Assembly: GCF_900110695.1 (NCBI RefSeq)
Contig: NZ_FOEH01000007.1
Location: forward strand, 62,001 to 126,000
DNA length: 64,000 nucleotides
Direction of reading: 5' to 3'
DNA from: Virgibacillus subterraneus
GTDB lineage: Bacteria > Bacillota > Bacilli > Bacillales > Amphibacillaceae
The notes below the pieces were generated by a model, which saw only the letters and a list, made by a program, of their open reading frames with translations, was not told where the DNA came from and did not search any database. This document shows, one piece after another, positions 1 through 8,846 of the stretch. The translations under genes and the position numbers were made by a program. Numbering within the stretch: position 1 is the first letter of the stretch; each line of letters begins with the position of its first letter.

Positions 1-201
1 AGTTCCTTTAAACTCTACAATACATTTAACAGCATCATTTTCTGAGTTATAAAACTCTTTCTTAATTTTGTCTAAATCAAAAGGTTTATCCCGTCCCTCA
101 TAAAACTCAAGAACTTGTGGGTCGGAAAGCCACTTTGCTAATATATGTTTATCTTTTTCTTCTATTTCGCGAACTCTTAAGCTATCATTCTGAAATAACA
201 T
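1..201 (-). CDS. GNAT N-acetyltransferase, N-terminal part (cut by window edge)
   Basis: The ATG at 199-201 opens a frame that stays open to base 1, giving about 67 residues beginning MLFQNDSLRVREIEEKD. The N-terminal beta strand followed by a WLSDPQVLEFYEGRD stretch resembles aminoglycoside 6'-N-acetyltransferase-like and RimJ/RimL-type GNAT enzymes, which transfer acetyl from acetyl-CoA to amines. The acetyl-CoA binding motif lies beyond the window, so the family call rests on the N-terminus only. It begins 20 bp after the VOC gene stop at 221, so the two are probably co-transcribed. Confidence 0.6.
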   Translation of the reverse strand, partial: MLFQNDSLRVREIEEKDKHILAKWLSDPQVLEFYEGRDKPFDLDKIKKEFYNSENDAVKCIVEFKGT

Positions 202-220
202 AACATATAGCCCTTACTCA

Positions 221-601
221 CTATTGGCAAACGCCTAGTGGATTGCCATCTAAATCAAAAAAAGTAAAATATTTAGTGTTTCCTTCTCCGCCAATGTCAT
301 TAACGTTGACATTCTTTTCACACAACAATTGATAGGTTTCTTCAATATCTCCATTAGAAATGAAATTATAATATTTACCTACACCAAAATTATTATCAGG
401 AAACTTCATTGGCTGATAATCTAATGTTCTTACAAGACATATTACTGTTTGAGACGCTGCTGAAATATTCATAACAGCGGCTTCTTCTTCAATGTAGTTA
501 AGTGTAAGGCCTAGTTTTTCTTCATACCATTTGGCTGATAATTTCGGGTCTTTTACTGGAATGAATACTCCCTCCATGCCTCCTAATAGTGGTTTAGTCA
601 T
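221..601 (-). CDS. VOC/glyoxalase-fold protein
   Basis: This 126-residue protein has the paired beta-alpha-beta-beta-beta pattern of the vicinal oxygen chelate superfamily: GVFIPVKDPKLSAKWYEEKLG at the start and FFDLDGNPLGV at the end. An AAAGGAG site sits about 8 bases before the ATG. VOC proteins act as metal-dependent lyases, dioxygenases, thiol transferases or drug-binding proteins; no substrate can be read from this sequence. It is one of seven VOC genes in the window. Confidence 0.8.
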   Translation of the reverse strand: MTKPLLGGMEGVFIPVKDPKLSAKWYEEKLGLTLNYIEEEAAVMNISAASQTVICLVRTLDYQPMKFPDNNFGVGKYYNFISNGDIEETYQLLCEKNVNVNDIGGEGNTKYFTFFDLDGNPLGVCQ

Positions 602-636
602 ATAAATTAGCTCCTTTACATTAATTTTTAATAAGT

Positions 637-757
637 TTACTTTTCTTTTTCGGACAGTAACTTATCTAGTTTTTCTTCTACTCTGCTTCATCGCTTGTTT
701 CTTTTAAAAAACATAATAAATAATGAAACAATAACTAGAACAGATTATGACAGCAAA
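637..757 (-). pseudogene. Remnant of a small membrane protein gene
   Basis: One minus-strand frame reads a hydrophobic stretch LVIVSLFIMFFKRNKR, then a TGA, then SRVEEKLDKLLSEKEK and a TAA; a second stop lies before the hydrophobic part. This is the usual layout of tiny Bacillaceae membrane proteins (one helix, basic linker, charged helix), but two stops break it. I infer a decayed gene; there is no intact start. Confidence 0.35.
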
Positions 758-763
758 AATAAA

Positions 764-1495
764 TTATGGACAAGGATCATTCTTTCCTAATGAAAAGCCA
801 TCAAACAGACGTCCGCCGTAAGGTAATAGCACAATGTCAACAAACTGGATTAGTTGCTTTTTTTCACCAGTTTTATAAAAATCATCAAATGCCTTAACAA
901 AACGTTCTGCAAACTCAACATCATAATCTCTTAATGAACGTACAATCCATTTAGACGCACCAATCCACCTATGATTTGTCCTAAGTACAAATTCGCTTAC
1001 CAATTCAGCAAGCGTATTGGCTATAAATATTCCTTCTGCTCTACTATCGCAACCGATAAAATCATCGAGTGTATCAGTAATAAAGTATCGTTTCGTCTCT
1101 ATTGTTTCTGTTAACCATTGTTCTGGACCTTTAGCTATTAATTCATTTGCCTCGTTTTTTATGGCCTCGACTACCCCATTATCTTTTAAAACAATACCTT
1201 CTGATACCATTCTAGGCATGGAAGGTCTAGCTCTTTCATAGTCACTTTTAAAAAACGCTTTATAAGAGATTAGGTTATGAGCAAATATTTCTATTTTCCA
1301 GCCTAAATCAATTAGCGATTCTCTATATGAAGAACTGAAGTTATCATCAAATATTACAATGTCAAGATCTGATGTTTCTGTTGCTTCACCACGAACCACA
1401 CTGCCAGCCAATAAACCTCCATCACAATTTGGAAATTGCATATTTATAAACGTCTGTGCCGCTTTAATTGGACTTAGCTTTTTTAGTTCTCCCAT
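764..1495 (-). CDS. Nucleotidyltransferase-domain protein
   Basis: The 243-residue product has the polymerase-beta-like nucleotidyltransferase motif GSVVRGEATETSDLDIVI near residues 31-48: GS followed by DxD, the two acidic metal ligands. This is the fold of kanamycin/lincosamide nucleotidyltransferases and related enzymes. The ATG at 1493-1495 is preferred over the GTG nine bases upstream because AAGAGGTG is correctly spaced from it. The C-terminal part is helical, as in antibiotic adenylyltransferase relatives, but the substrate cannot be assigned. Confidence 0.75.
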   Translation of the reverse strand: MGELKKLSPIKAAQTFINMQFPNCDGGLLAGSVVRGEATETSDLDIVIFDDNFSSSYRESLIDLGWKIEIFAHNLISYKAFFKSDYERARPSMPRMVSEGIVLKDNGVVEAIKNEANELIAKGPEQWLTETIETKRYFITDTLDDFIGCDSRAEGIFIANTLAELVSEFVLRTNHRWIGASKWIVRSLRDYDVEFAERFVKAFDDFYKTGEKKQLIQFVDIVLLPYGGRLFDGFSLGKNDPCP

Positions 1496-1556
1496 TGTCC
1501 ACACCTCTTACATATACTCTAATTTCGAAAGTAACGAATTCCTAATTACGGCTAAT

Positions 1557-1844
1557 TTAGTGAACGCCAATTATAACGTCATAATAGAATCCAAACTTAC
1601 TTTTCTTCATACAAACACTAGGCACTGATTTTTCGGGACCGTCGCTCACTTCAGGGTTATGGATAACGTAACAATCACCATATGTTTTATCTTGAGAGTC
1701 ATGTTCATTTTGTATATCAGCAGTAATAGCACTAATTGGATAGCCATTAAAAAAGATAGTACGACGAATGACTAATTGATTGGAAAAAGACATTGAAAAA
1801 TATAGAACAAGAAATAAGACTATTAAGGAAGATATGATGATCAA
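1557..1844 (-). CDS. Small membrane-anchored or secreted protein, unknown
   Basis: About 95 residues: an N-terminal hydrophobic segment (IIISSLIVLFLVLYFSMSF) followed by a hydrophilic tail with two cysteines. I do not recognise the family. The start is uncertain: TTG at 1844 is the first start codon, yet coding-looking sequence continues upstream (LFNKNLKLIIISS) without a start codon, so the true start may be altered. It lies 52 bp downstream of the 1896-2156 membrane protein and may share its transcript. Confidence 0.45.
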   Translation of the reverse strand: MIIISSLIVLFLVLYFSMSFSNQLVIRRTIFFNGYPISAITADIQNEHDSQDKTYGDCYVIHNPEVSDGPEKSVPSVCMKKSKFGFYYDVIIGVH

Positions 1845-1895
1845 CTTTAAATTTTTGTTAAAGAGATGAACATCCCTCTACACGTCATAATTAAA

Positions 1896-2156
1896 CTAAT
1901 GTTTATTTTTTGGCTGAAAGAAAAATATGTTCAAGATAAGTAATAAGCAGAAGATAATCAGAACAAATGCTGGGAATAAAATTAAACCAGAGCCCTCCGC
2001 ACCAAAAATATAACTCAGGCGATTACCTACAAACACGGCAAAGGCAAATTCTACAGATAAGATGATGAAGACAACCAAAGTATTTATTAGAAAATATCTG
2101 GAGTATAGCAGACTAAGTAAAAGAATAAGTATTCCTGTAATTATTATTAAGGACAA
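1896..2156 (-). CDS. Small integral membrane protein, unknown
   Basis: This 86-residue frame is almost entirely hydrophobic, with three predicted membrane helices and a short basic end (QPKNKH). GGGAGG lies unusually far (about 24 bases) before the TTG start, so the start may be further upstream at a non-canonical codon. No family is recognised. Confidence 0.5.
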   Translation of the reverse strand: MSLIIITGILILLLSLLYSRYFLINTLVVFIILSVEFAFAVFVGNRLSYIFGAEGSGLILFPAFVLIIFCLLLILNIFFFQPKNKH

Positions 2157-2211
2157 TTCTACATTACCGATTTTATGTTCCTCCCTTTACTGCTAGCTTA
2201 TTAACAAAACT

Positions 2212-2859
2212 CTATTTTTCTTGCTTAAAAATATAGAAATTATCTCCTGCTGTTTCTGAAAGGACTTCATTTTCAAAATATAATCCTTCATCGTCATCAA
2301 TTCCGTAACCAATTGGAGCATTCACTCTTGCTAACGCTGCCTTTAAATTTTCTTCTTCTTCCCATTTAGAGAAGTGAACACTTATTACACAATCTTTTAT
2401 AAGTCCCAATCCGTTGAGGAAGAGATGCTCATTCCTGGAATTATCTATAGGTGGTATGACGCAATTCGAAGGACTAATTAAAGCTCCTGCTGAAAACCCT
2501 GCAACTGGGGCTCCATTTTCATACAGTTCTATGATATGTTGGCCTATTGGTGTATCAACTATATAGTCACGGTAAAGCTCCGTTTCTCCACCCGAAATAA
2601 TTACTCCTGTACAAGAACTTAACTCCTCTAGAGTAGAATGATTGGTATTTGGCGAGAGCGGTAAATAAACAAATCTCTCTACATAATATTCTTCCAGTAT
2701 ACTAGTGTATATTTGCATATACTCTTCCCAGCCATCCCTCTCGATGAATAGGATAGCAACCTTACCTTTGTTACTAAGCGCAAGGTCAGCAAACTTTTCG
2801 CCAAATTTTTTACTGAACGGTGGACTCCCACCAAATATAAATAGATGTCTATTTTTCAA
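2212..2859 (-). CDS. Peptidase S51-family-like protein (class I amidotransferase fold)
   Basis: The 215-residue protein carries GFSAGALI around residues 124-131, with Ser at the nucleophile elbow as in dipeptidase E and cyanophycinase (S51), and GGETELY upstream, matching the substrate-side loop of this family. The TTG at 2857-2859 is chosen because AAGGAG is seven bases before it and the N-terminus then reads MKNRHLFIFGGSPPF; a longer frame exists to 2904 but would overlap nothing useful. Cytosolic peptide or amide hydrolysis is likely; the substrate is unknown. Confidence 0.7.
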   Translation of the reverse strand: MKNRHLFIFGGSPPFSKKFGEKFADLALSNKGKVAILFIERDGWEEYMQIYTSILEEYYVERFVYLPLSPNTNHSTLEELSSCTGVIISGGETELYRDYIVDTPIGQHIIELYENGAPVAGFSAGALISPSNCVIPPIDNSRNEHLFLNGLGLIKDCVISVHFSKWEEEENLKAALARVNAPIGYGIDDDEGLYFENEVLSETAGDNFYIFKQEK

Positions 2860-2907
2860 AATTTCACTCCTTAAAGCAGAATTTGAAGTCACCTTGATTT
2901 TCAAGCA

Positions 2908-3294
2908 TCAGCAAGTACAAGCCATCAGTACATTACCGTCAGGATCAACAAAGTTAAACCAGGCAAAGTCTTCTCCAATCCTTTCTATTTCCCTTACAAT
3001 TTCCACATTATTATTTTCCATAAAATTGTATGCTTCATCAATGTCCTCCACAAGAAGGTTGCAAACTGGGTTAGGACTAGGTTTATGTATAAAATTTTTA
3101 TCAAATTTATGGTCATCCAATGTTAACCCAGTTGCACCATCGATCGGAATGTTAAAAACGGGGGATTCTACACTATTCCAATCGTAATCAAATCCAAAAA
3201 TATTGCTGTACCACTCCACTGATTTTTTTAGATCTTCAACATGAATGAATACTGTTCCAATCTGACTCTTTATAGGATTAGAATAATTTCCCAT
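2908..3294 (-). CDS. VOC/glyoxalase-like protein
   Basis: 128 residues with the VOC repeats IGTVFIHVEDLKKSVEWYS and FAWFNFVDPDGNVLMACTC. AAGGAGGAAATTG precedes the ATG at 3292-3294 with ideal spacing. The start overlaps the end of the 3278-3691 gene by 17 bases, so the two are probably translationally coupled. A C-terminal CTC is unusual for a short VOC protein. Function is not assignable beyond fold. Confidence 0.8.
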   Translation of the reverse strand: MGNYSNPIKSQIGTVFIHVEDLKKSVEWYSNIFGFDYDWNSVESPVFNIPIDGATGLTLDDHKFDKNFIHKPSPNPVCNLLVEDIDEAYNFMENNNVEIVREIERIGEDFAWFNFVDPDGNVLMACTC

Positions 3295-3691
3295 CAATTT
3301 CCTCCTTAACAACTCCTGCTTCTATATAACTTCTTACCAACATCCAACTATTGTCTTCATTTCTCTTGAATGTTTCAAAAAATAAATTTACGGTTTCCAG
3401 ACTTTTCCCTTCAATAACTAAAGTAGCTGACATTATCGCCATCGTTTCATCATCGCGTAAAGGCAGAATTGAAATTTCATTTAATTCCCATTGGGCATCG
3501 TTTTCCTTCACGAAATTAAAGCCCTGCTCCCACCCATTTATTGCTTCTTCATAACCGAAATCTACTACTTCGCCGCCTGATATTTCTCTGGCTTTATAGT
3601 CATTTGAAATTATGTATTTAAGCTCTTCTAAAGATGATCTTTTCCAAATGTCTAAAAAGTTATCAAGAAACTTACGGAATGAATTATCCAT
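3278..3691 (-). CDS. SnoaL/NTF2-like (DUF4440-type) protein
   Basis: 137 residues forming the cone-shaped NTF2-like pattern: N-terminal helices (FRKFLDNFLDIWKRSSLEELKYII) and later strands ending SWMLVRSYIEAG. Such proteins bind small ligands or act as polyketide cyclase or isomerase-like enzymes. It overlaps the downstream VOC gene, so the pair may act on one small molecule; that link is inference from gene order. Confidence 0.6.
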   Translation of the reverse strand: MDNSFRKFLDNFLDIWKRSSLEELKYIISNDYKAREISGGEVVDFGYEEAINGWEQGFNFVKENDAQWELNEISILPLRDDETMAIMSATLVIEGKSLETVNLFFETFKRNEDNSWMLVRSYIEAGVVKEEIDGKLF

Positions 3692-3710
3692 TAAAAAACC
3701 TCCTAAAAGC

Positions 3711-4265
3711 CTATAATTGAAACGCTTTTTTTATCATTTGAGCTACCTCTTCAGCACTCAAATTTGTGTTATTTATTTTTATATAATTCTCCATCTCGAT
3801 TTCGCCTTCGTATGAATTTAATCTAAGCGTGTCTAAAGTGCTTAGTAAATCTTGTTCCGATTGTTCGACGTTTCTTTTCGTTGGCTTTTGGTCAAGTCGA
3901 TGGGGGGTTTTATTCCGTTTAAGCCTTTCTTCTACATCAGCTTCTAATTCAACGAAATAAATTTCACCTTCAGAACTAAAGATATTAGCCATCTTATCGA
4001 CAGCATCCCAATCTTCCTTTTCATTAAAAGCCCATACAAAAGTAAATATCATGCCATACTTATCACTTTTTGAAAATGACTTGAATATTTCTTCTCGAAA
4101 CAGGTTTGATAGTCTCCACATTTCCGGCGTAAATCCGTAAAATGGTTCAAGAAGATCAATCGTCATATGATTATGTAATAGCTTTAAGTCCGTAATTTTT
4201 GCCAGTTCCTGTCCAACAGTCATTTTACCCACTGCTTGCGCTCCAAAGATTAGAACAAATTTCAT
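3711..4265 (-). CDS. Shikimate kinase-like P-loop NTPase
   Basis: The 184-residue protein starts MKFVLIFGAQAVGKMTVGQELA, a Walker A (GAQAVGKM) typical of small nucleoside or shikimate-kinase-like phosphotransferases; KRNKTPHRLDQKP resembles a lid region. AGGGGGAG precedes the ATG at 4263-4265. A longer frame to 4334 overlaps the upstream GNAT gene and lacks a ribosome site. The phosphate acceptor is unknown. Confidence 0.7.
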   Translation of the reverse strand: MKFVLIFGAQAVGKMTVGQELAKITDLKLLHNHMTIDLLEPFYGFTPEMWRLSNLFREEIFKSFSKSDKYGMIFTFVWAFNEKEDWDAVDKMANIFSSEGEIYFVELEADVEERLKRNKTPHRLDQKPTKRNVEQSEQDLLSTLDTLRLNSYEGEIEMENYIKINNTNLSAEEVAQMIKKAFQL

Positions 4266-4287
4266 AAGGTTACTCCCCCTCTTACTA

Positions 4288-4782
4288 CTAAATTGACCAG
4301 TAAATTTCTTTATCTTCCGTTCTGATTTGTTCAAATCCTGTCTTTTCCAGAACGCGGATAGACGGAATATTACTTTCTGAGCAACTGGCTGTGATTTTGT
4401 TTACATTCTGTTGCTGTAATCCCCAGTTCACCATAGCAATTGTCATTTCTGTCGCATATCCTTCACCTTGATAACTGGGAACAATGCTATATCCCAAGTC
4501 CATTTCTCCTTTTTCATTCGGTCCACCCTTAAATCCCATGTCACCCATAATCGTATTATCTTTCTTATGAATGATAATACCTTCCCATTCATTTTCTTCT
4601 GGGTACTGTGTAAACCGATCTATTTTATAGGAAAGCAATTGTTTATAATCCTCCAACGGATATTCGTCAGCCGCTTTATAGTCTGTTATTTTTCCCAATT
4701 GATTTTGACCAATCAAAGTCGCCTTCATCATCTCAACTGTAAATGTAACTAGGGTTAGTCTGTCAGTATTTATGTACGGCAA
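4288..4782 (-). CDS. GNAT acetyltransferase, RimJ/RimL type
   Basis: 164 residues: TDRLTLVTF at the N-terminus, LGYSIVPSYQGEGYATEM (acetyl-CoA pyrophosphate loop Q-x-x-G-x-A) and SIRVLEKTGFEQI at the C-terminus, the standard layout of ribosomal-protein or antibiotic acetyltransferases. The TTG start has AAAAGGAATG upstream. It is 22 bp from the kinase-like gene downstream. Confidence 0.8.
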   Translation of the reverse strand: MPYINTDRLTLVTFTVEMMKATLIGQNQLGKITDYKAADEYPLEDYKQLLSYKIDRFTQYPEENEWEGIIIHKKDNTIMGDMGFKGGPNEKGEMDLGYSIVPSYQGEGYATEMTIAMVNWGLQQQNVNKITASCSESNIPSIRVLEKTGFEQIRTEDKEIYWSI

Positions 4783-4808
4783 TTCTTAACATTCCTTTTC
4801 TATTATTA

Positions 4809-5216
4809 TTATTCTAGAATTTTCCTCTTATTTTCAGGCTGCTTCAACCAGTAACGAACACCTTTTCCAGCATGTGTCTCATCATTATACCTTGGTATCA
4901 CGTGAAAATGACTATGAAATATAAACTGACCTGATACTTCGCCGACATTCCATCCGAGTGTGTATCCATCAGGAGAATATTCCGATTCAAGATACTTAGT
5001 TGCAGCTTGTAAAAGTTCATATGTATCATTCCACTCTTCTTTTGTTAATTCTAACGCATTAGCATGGTGCTTTTTTGGGACTATGAGACCGCAGCCTTAG
5101 AATACATTCTGTTCCCTATTGTGCTGTAAAAAATAGCACGTCTCATTTTCAAATACTATATTCTGCTCATCATCATCCATTGGATTGCAAAACGGACAAT
5201 TTTTATCGTAAGCCAT
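4809..5216 (-). pseudogene. HIT-family hydrolase, broken by an in-frame stop
   Basis: Reading from ATG 5214-5216 gives MAYDKNCPFCNPM, a CxxC zinc site, then FLQHNREQNVF, a TAA at 5097-5099, and in the same frame GCGLIVPKKHHANA through the catalytic histidine triad HSHFHVIPR to a stop at 4809. The whole 135-codon frame matches the normal length of HIT nucleotide hydrolases; only the one nonsense codon interrupts it. The triad-bearing half lies after the stop, so the product would be inactive unless the stop is read through or is a sequencing error. Confidence 0.75.
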
Positions 5217-5251
5217 AGCTGCCTCCTTAATTATTAATATCTGAATAACTA

Positions 5252-5599
5252 TCAGTCTTGAACAAAACCTAATTCGTTACCATCTAAGTCAGTAATCGTG
5301 AATTTTCGGGTACCATACGGTGTTGAAAACAATTCTTCAATGACATTAACGTTATCTTTTAGTTCTATCCATAATTGTTCAACATTGTTTGTATTAAAAT
5401 TAAGTCTGCCGAGAGATGGGTAGTTTTCATGTTCCATTATAGCGAAGGTTGCTCCATTATCCGCTTCAAAATGCGCGTAATTAGGTTTTTCAGGTGGCCA
5501 TGTTGCAACTACTTTAAACCCAAGTGTAGACTTATACCAATCAATTGCTTCGTCTAAATCTTTAACATTGGCTCTGACATGTGCTAGTTTTGTTTTCAT
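5252..5599 (-). CDS. VOC/glyoxalase-like protein
   Basis: 115 residues: MKTKLAHVRANVKDLDEAIDWY and ITDLDGNELGFVQD mark the two VOC modules. AGGAGGGAG precedes the ATG at 5597-5599; the frame extends upstream to 5782 but that part overlaps the Cdd1-like gene and is not needed. Sixteen bases separate it from that gene, suggesting a two-gene unit. Confidence 0.8.
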   Translation of the reverse strand: MKTKLAHVRANVKDLDEAIDWYKSTLGFKVVATWPPEKPNYAHFEADNGATFAIMEHENYPSLGRLNFNTNNVEQLWIELKDNVNVIEELFSTPYGTRKFTITDLDGNELGFVQD

Positions 5600-5615
5600 T
5601 AATCTCCCTCCTCCT

Positions 5616-6074
5616 CTATTCATACCATGCTTTCTTTGGTCTATTTTCTGGATACCCAATCTTTGTACGATAATCCTTTCTTTCTTTTGTAAAATCAAAC
5701 CATTTCTTACTACTGCTTGGATCATTCGCAAAGTATACAACACAGCGAATTTGATCTTCGACACAAGGATCCGTCCATACACCTAATCGTTGTTCCAATT
5801 CATCCAATAGCTCAGCACCATTTTGATCTTTTAATTCTTTTAAGGAATAAATGTCTAAGCGGTGTACTAGTTTCTCAGCTAGTTCATAACCAATAGAAGG
5901 CACTTTCTGAAATTCAGCCAATGCTTTAACAGTTCGCGCTCTATCATCTGAAATACCTAAAATTTGCGCTAATTCTTCTCCACTATACGTATGTACTTCA
6001 CTTATATTTATTTTTGCTCTTCTAAGTTGGACTTTTTCATTTTGAGTTAGTTCCAATTTTGGATTAAAGCTCAA
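5616..6074 (-). CDS. Helix-hairpin-helix protein, Cdd1/pathogenicity-locus family
   Basis: 152 residues. The central VPSIGYELAEKLVHRL is a helix-hairpin-helix and the C-terminus (GVWTDPCVEDQIRCVVYF, then KKWFDFTKERKDYR and RPKKAWYE) is the characteristic conserved tail of the Cdd1 family, whose biochemical role is not established. The N-terminal 40 residues add a second helical module (LAQILGISDDRARTVKAL). The start is TTG with AAGGAG nine bases upstream. Confidence 0.75.
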   Translation of the reverse strand: MSFNPKLELTQNEKVQLRRAKINISEVHTYSGEELAQILGISDDRARTVKALAEFQKVPSIGYELAEKLVHRLDIYSLKELKDQNGAELLDELEQRLGVWTDPCVEDQIRCVVYFANDPSSSKKWFDFTKERKDYRTKIGYPENRPKKAWYE

Positions 6075-6159
6075 TAACTTTTCTCCTTTCTATAAGATTC
6101 ATCAAATTAGATTTCGACAAAATAATTGAATAACCTTCCTTCCTGAATAAAATCTCCCA

Positions 6160-6236
6160 GATTATTAGGGAACTTGGCCTTCGTTAAACCTTTATGGCGG
6201 TGAAAGAGTAAAGTATTATGCTTTCTTAACTGCTTA
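6160..6236 (-). repeat. Decayed copy of the two-hairpin element
   Basis: On the minus strand a T-run is followed by AAGCAGTTAAGAAAG, matching the left end of the element found at seven other sites, and about 55 bp later by AAGTTCCCTAAT, a degraded form of the right end AAGTTTTCTAAT. The middle has lost the conserved palindrome. About 50 codons (ending FIQEGRLFNYFVEI) are open on the minus strand here, possibly an old gene tail. Confidence 0.4.
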
Positions 6237-6545
6237 AAAAAAGACCCTTGCCGATAGTAGCGGTTTCAGCAGGAGGTAGAAAATCGCATACGAGTTAAGG
6301 GTACAGAATTTACAAACGAGGGATTGCAGGGAATAGAGGAATGAGGATCCGGCAGGCTAAGCAATGTGGATCCTCATTCCGTTAAATGGAAGAAAACTGT
6401 TCCAAAAGGAATAAATCGGATCCTGGTTCCGCTAAAGGTACAAAATCAATGGATTATGTGGGTTAATAAGACAAATAACGGAACGAGGATCCAGGTTCTG
6501 AACCCCTTAAGCTTTTTCTCCCAAAAATGACCCCCTACTCACTTA
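6237..6545. repeat. Intergenic repeat region with GGATCC-centred 17-bp motifs
   Basis: No gene is visible. The stretch holds several copies, in both orientations, of a 17-base motif GGATCCTsrTTCCGyTA (for example near 6369, 6420 and 6476). The same motif recurs at 25.79-25.97 kb, so it is a dispersed, partly inverted repeat family of this genome rather than a local accident. Confidence 0.6.
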
Positions 6546-6561
6546 GCAGGAATTTCTGTGT

Positions 6562-7599
6562 TTACAAGGTATTAGTGCTTTGTAATGCTTCTTCAATTCC
6601 ACTCATTATATCAAATGCCCCATCTGACTTATTAGAACAAACAACAACCTTAACTGATGAGTCAGGATAATAGGCAGAATGAAAGCTGACACCAGGGTCA
6701 TAGCCCATCACATGGTACTTAATGACATTGTTTTCCGCCCGTTTAATCCATGTTCCATAACCATAGAAGCTACTTTCATTGACTTGTGCATGAGCTGATA
6801 AAAGCTTTTTTGTGTTCGATTCATTTAATAGTTGATAATTCAGAAGCGCTTCCCATAGCTTAGTCATATCATCAACCGTCACATATGCGCCACCATCTGA
6901 ACCACCTTTTACAGGCAGGGAATAAATATTTGTTTTCCAGGTTCCATCAGGGTTATCGATATAGCCTAAGGCAGTGTTTGATGGTAGAGAATCAAAGGAA
7001 AAATATCCTGAGTTCTTCATGTTAACTTTACTGAAAATGTATTTCTGAACATATTCAGAGAATTCCAGTTTACTAGCCTGTTCCACTATCAATCCTAACA
7101 AAATATAACCCGCATTATTGTAATGAAATTTTTCTCCTGCTGGAAATTTCATTGACTCATTTTGAAATAACGGCAAAAAATCGCTTAACTTACGTATGTG
7201 ATACATAGGATTTTTAACCCACAACTCATCAAAGTCCTCCATTACTTCCTCATCAAAATAGTCCGGTATTCCCGAAGTATGGGTCAGTATATGGTGGACT
7301 GTAACTTTATCATCGAAATGCTTAAAGTCTATAGCAAGACAATCGCTTAACTTAGATTTAAATGAAAGTTTACCTTCTTCGACTAGTTGACAAATCGCTA
7401 TTGCAGTAAAGAGCTTACATCCAGATGCTATACCAAAGCGAGTCATGGAGTTATTTTCTAATTGATCAGATCGATTAGCGAACCCATAGCTTTCATCAAC
7501 TAAAACCTTATCCTTGTCCTTAACATATACCGCTCCTGAGAAATCAACCTTACTTTGAAAATCTGAGATTACCTTTTTTAAATTTAAATTTATGTTCAT
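6562..7599 (-). CDS. Serine hydrolase, beta-lactamase/class C PBP family
   Basis: 345 residues. The active-site SxxK is seen as SGCK (S59-K62), the second-motif tyrosine in HYNNAGY, and the third-motif histidine in KYHVMGYDPG. This is the fold of esterases, D-amino-acid amidases and class C beta-lactamases; no signal peptide is evident, so a cytosolic esterase or peptidase is likelier than a secreted lactamase. GGAGGAATAGCT precedes the ATG at 7597-7599. Confidence 0.8.
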   Translation of the reverse strand: MNINLNLKKVISDFQSKVDFSGAVYVKDKDKVLVDESYGFANRSDQLENNSMTRFGIASGCKLFTAIAICQLVEEGKLSFKSKLSDCLAIDFKHFDDKVTVHHILTHTSGIPDYFDEEVMEDFDELWVKNPMYHIRKLSDFLPLFQNESMKFPAGEKFHYNNAGYILLGLIVEQASKLEFSEYVQKYIFSKVNMKNSGYFSFDSLPSNTALGYIDNPDGTWKTNIYSLPVKGGSDGGAYVTVDDMTKLWEALLNYQLLNESNTKKLLSAHAQVNESSFYGYGTWIKRAENNVIKYHVMGYDPGVSFHSAYYPDSSVKVVVCSNKSDGAFDIMSGIEEALQSTNTL

Positions 7600-7812
7600 A
7601 GCTATTCCTCCAAAATTACGTATATTTTTAATGTTATTACTAGTTAAGAATAGGAATCGCTTGAACATAACAAATAATATCAAACTGTATTCCTAATTAT
7701 ACGAATATTATCATTGCTAAAACCTCCAATTTTTTATTGAATTAAAGCATAGCATAATTGAAAGCTAACATAACCTCTTCCATTAATTTATTGGCTTACA
7801 AATGGAAAAATA

Positions 7813-8214
7813 TTAACCTTCAATAACACCTAAATACGGTATCTTCTTACCCTTAATCACCGCAATTAATATTGGTCCATTTTCCTTTGCGGGGTTATAT
7901 ATTTTTGTTCCTACCGGCAGCTTTGATGCTGTACCACTTTCAAATTCCTTTGGAGTTGTCGATTGCTTTGTAATTTCAAAGTATTCATCACCTAAACTTA
8001 ATTCCAGTTCATTAACCCAGCTAACGTTTTCAGCGTTTATATAAACAACATCAATTGTCGCAAAGATATCAGCATCCTTGTTAGCAGCTAATAACTGTTC
8101 AGCATCAGGATTTCCTATGTCATTTCCGTCTGTACTTTCATCCGAATCACTATTACATCCCACCATTAAAACTGGGATGCTTAATAGTAATAAAGCTAGC
8201 AACAATCTCCTCAT
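7813..8214 (-). CDS. Small lipoprotein, intact paralogue of the broken gene at 39.1-39.6 kb
   Basis: 133 residues with a lipobox (VLMVGC) after a leucine-rich signal peptide, then an acidic linker and NKDADIFATIDVVYINAENVSW and SKLPVGTKIYNP. The same blocks occur in the interrupted gene at 39108-39610 (NPDADILKLDGLIYSNVSDREW and TKLPKGTKIFMS), so the two are paralogues. Expected to be an outer-face lipid-anchored protein; function unknown. Confidence 0.7.
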   Translation of the reverse strand: MRRLLLALLLLSIPVLMVGCNSDSDESTDGNDIGNPDAEQLLAANKDADIFATIDVVYINAENVSWVNELELSLGDEYFEITKQSTTPKEFESGTASKLPVGTKIYNPAKENGPILIAVIKGKKIPYLGVIEG

Positions 8215-8249
8215 AAAATCCCTCTCTCAACAGAGTCTCTCACAATCTA

Positions 8250-8845
8250 TCAATTCAAATCCTTCTCATAAACAACATTACCACTCTCATCTATTCCTCT
8301 TAGCGAAAGCCTTCTATATTCATGTTTCTGCTCATTCCAATGAAATAAGAACATGCGATGATTCTCTAATTCATATGAAAACGTTCGAATTTGATCTTCA
8401 CTAACTTTTTCTGCTCGGTCATATCCTTCCACAACGTCTAACTCAACCTCGGCAATTTCTGGATTTGTTACTATCCCATAAAATCTCATTAGCATATAAT
8501 CTTCTTTAATCGTTGAGCCTGCCATGAATGGGTTATGTCCTGATCCTGTTTAATTTCATCACCTCCGACTCCACTACCAGGGCGCCAGAAGATTCCGGCA
8601 TGCCTCACAACCATATTCGCTGAAAACCAATCTTTATATTTTCCAAGATAAATATGAACATCTCCAAGGTCGATATCTTCTACAACTTTGGATGGTCCAT
8701 AGTAATAGGTTCGCTCAGACTGCTCATGTGCTTTTATGGGAGAAAGATGATAGTAGTTTAGATACCGAGATTCACTAACTATGAGGAAAATCAAAAGAGC
8801 AGCGAGAATCCATTCGGTGATTGCCTTTTTGTTAATTTTTGTCAT
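8250..8845 (-). pseudogene. Membrane-anchored protein gene with a frameshift
   Basis: Two overlapping frames make one protein: 8489-8845 (TM segment WILAALLIFLIVSESRYLNYYHL, ends ...IKQDQ) and 8250-8525 (AGSTIKEDYMLMRFYGIV to VVYEKDLN). Shifting one base near 8535 joins them as ...GHNPFMAGSTIKEDYM. The combined length is about 197 residues with an N-terminal anchor and an extracytoplasmic domain. The gene abuts the 8847-9317 membrane-protein gene. Either a disabled gene or a sequencing indel. Confidence 0.65.
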
Positions 8846-8846
8846 A

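Noticed and set aside
6100-6290. Possible 50-codon gene ending FIQEGRLFNYFVEI
   Set aside because: No start codon or ribosome site; overlaps a decayed element copy. Kept only as a comment.
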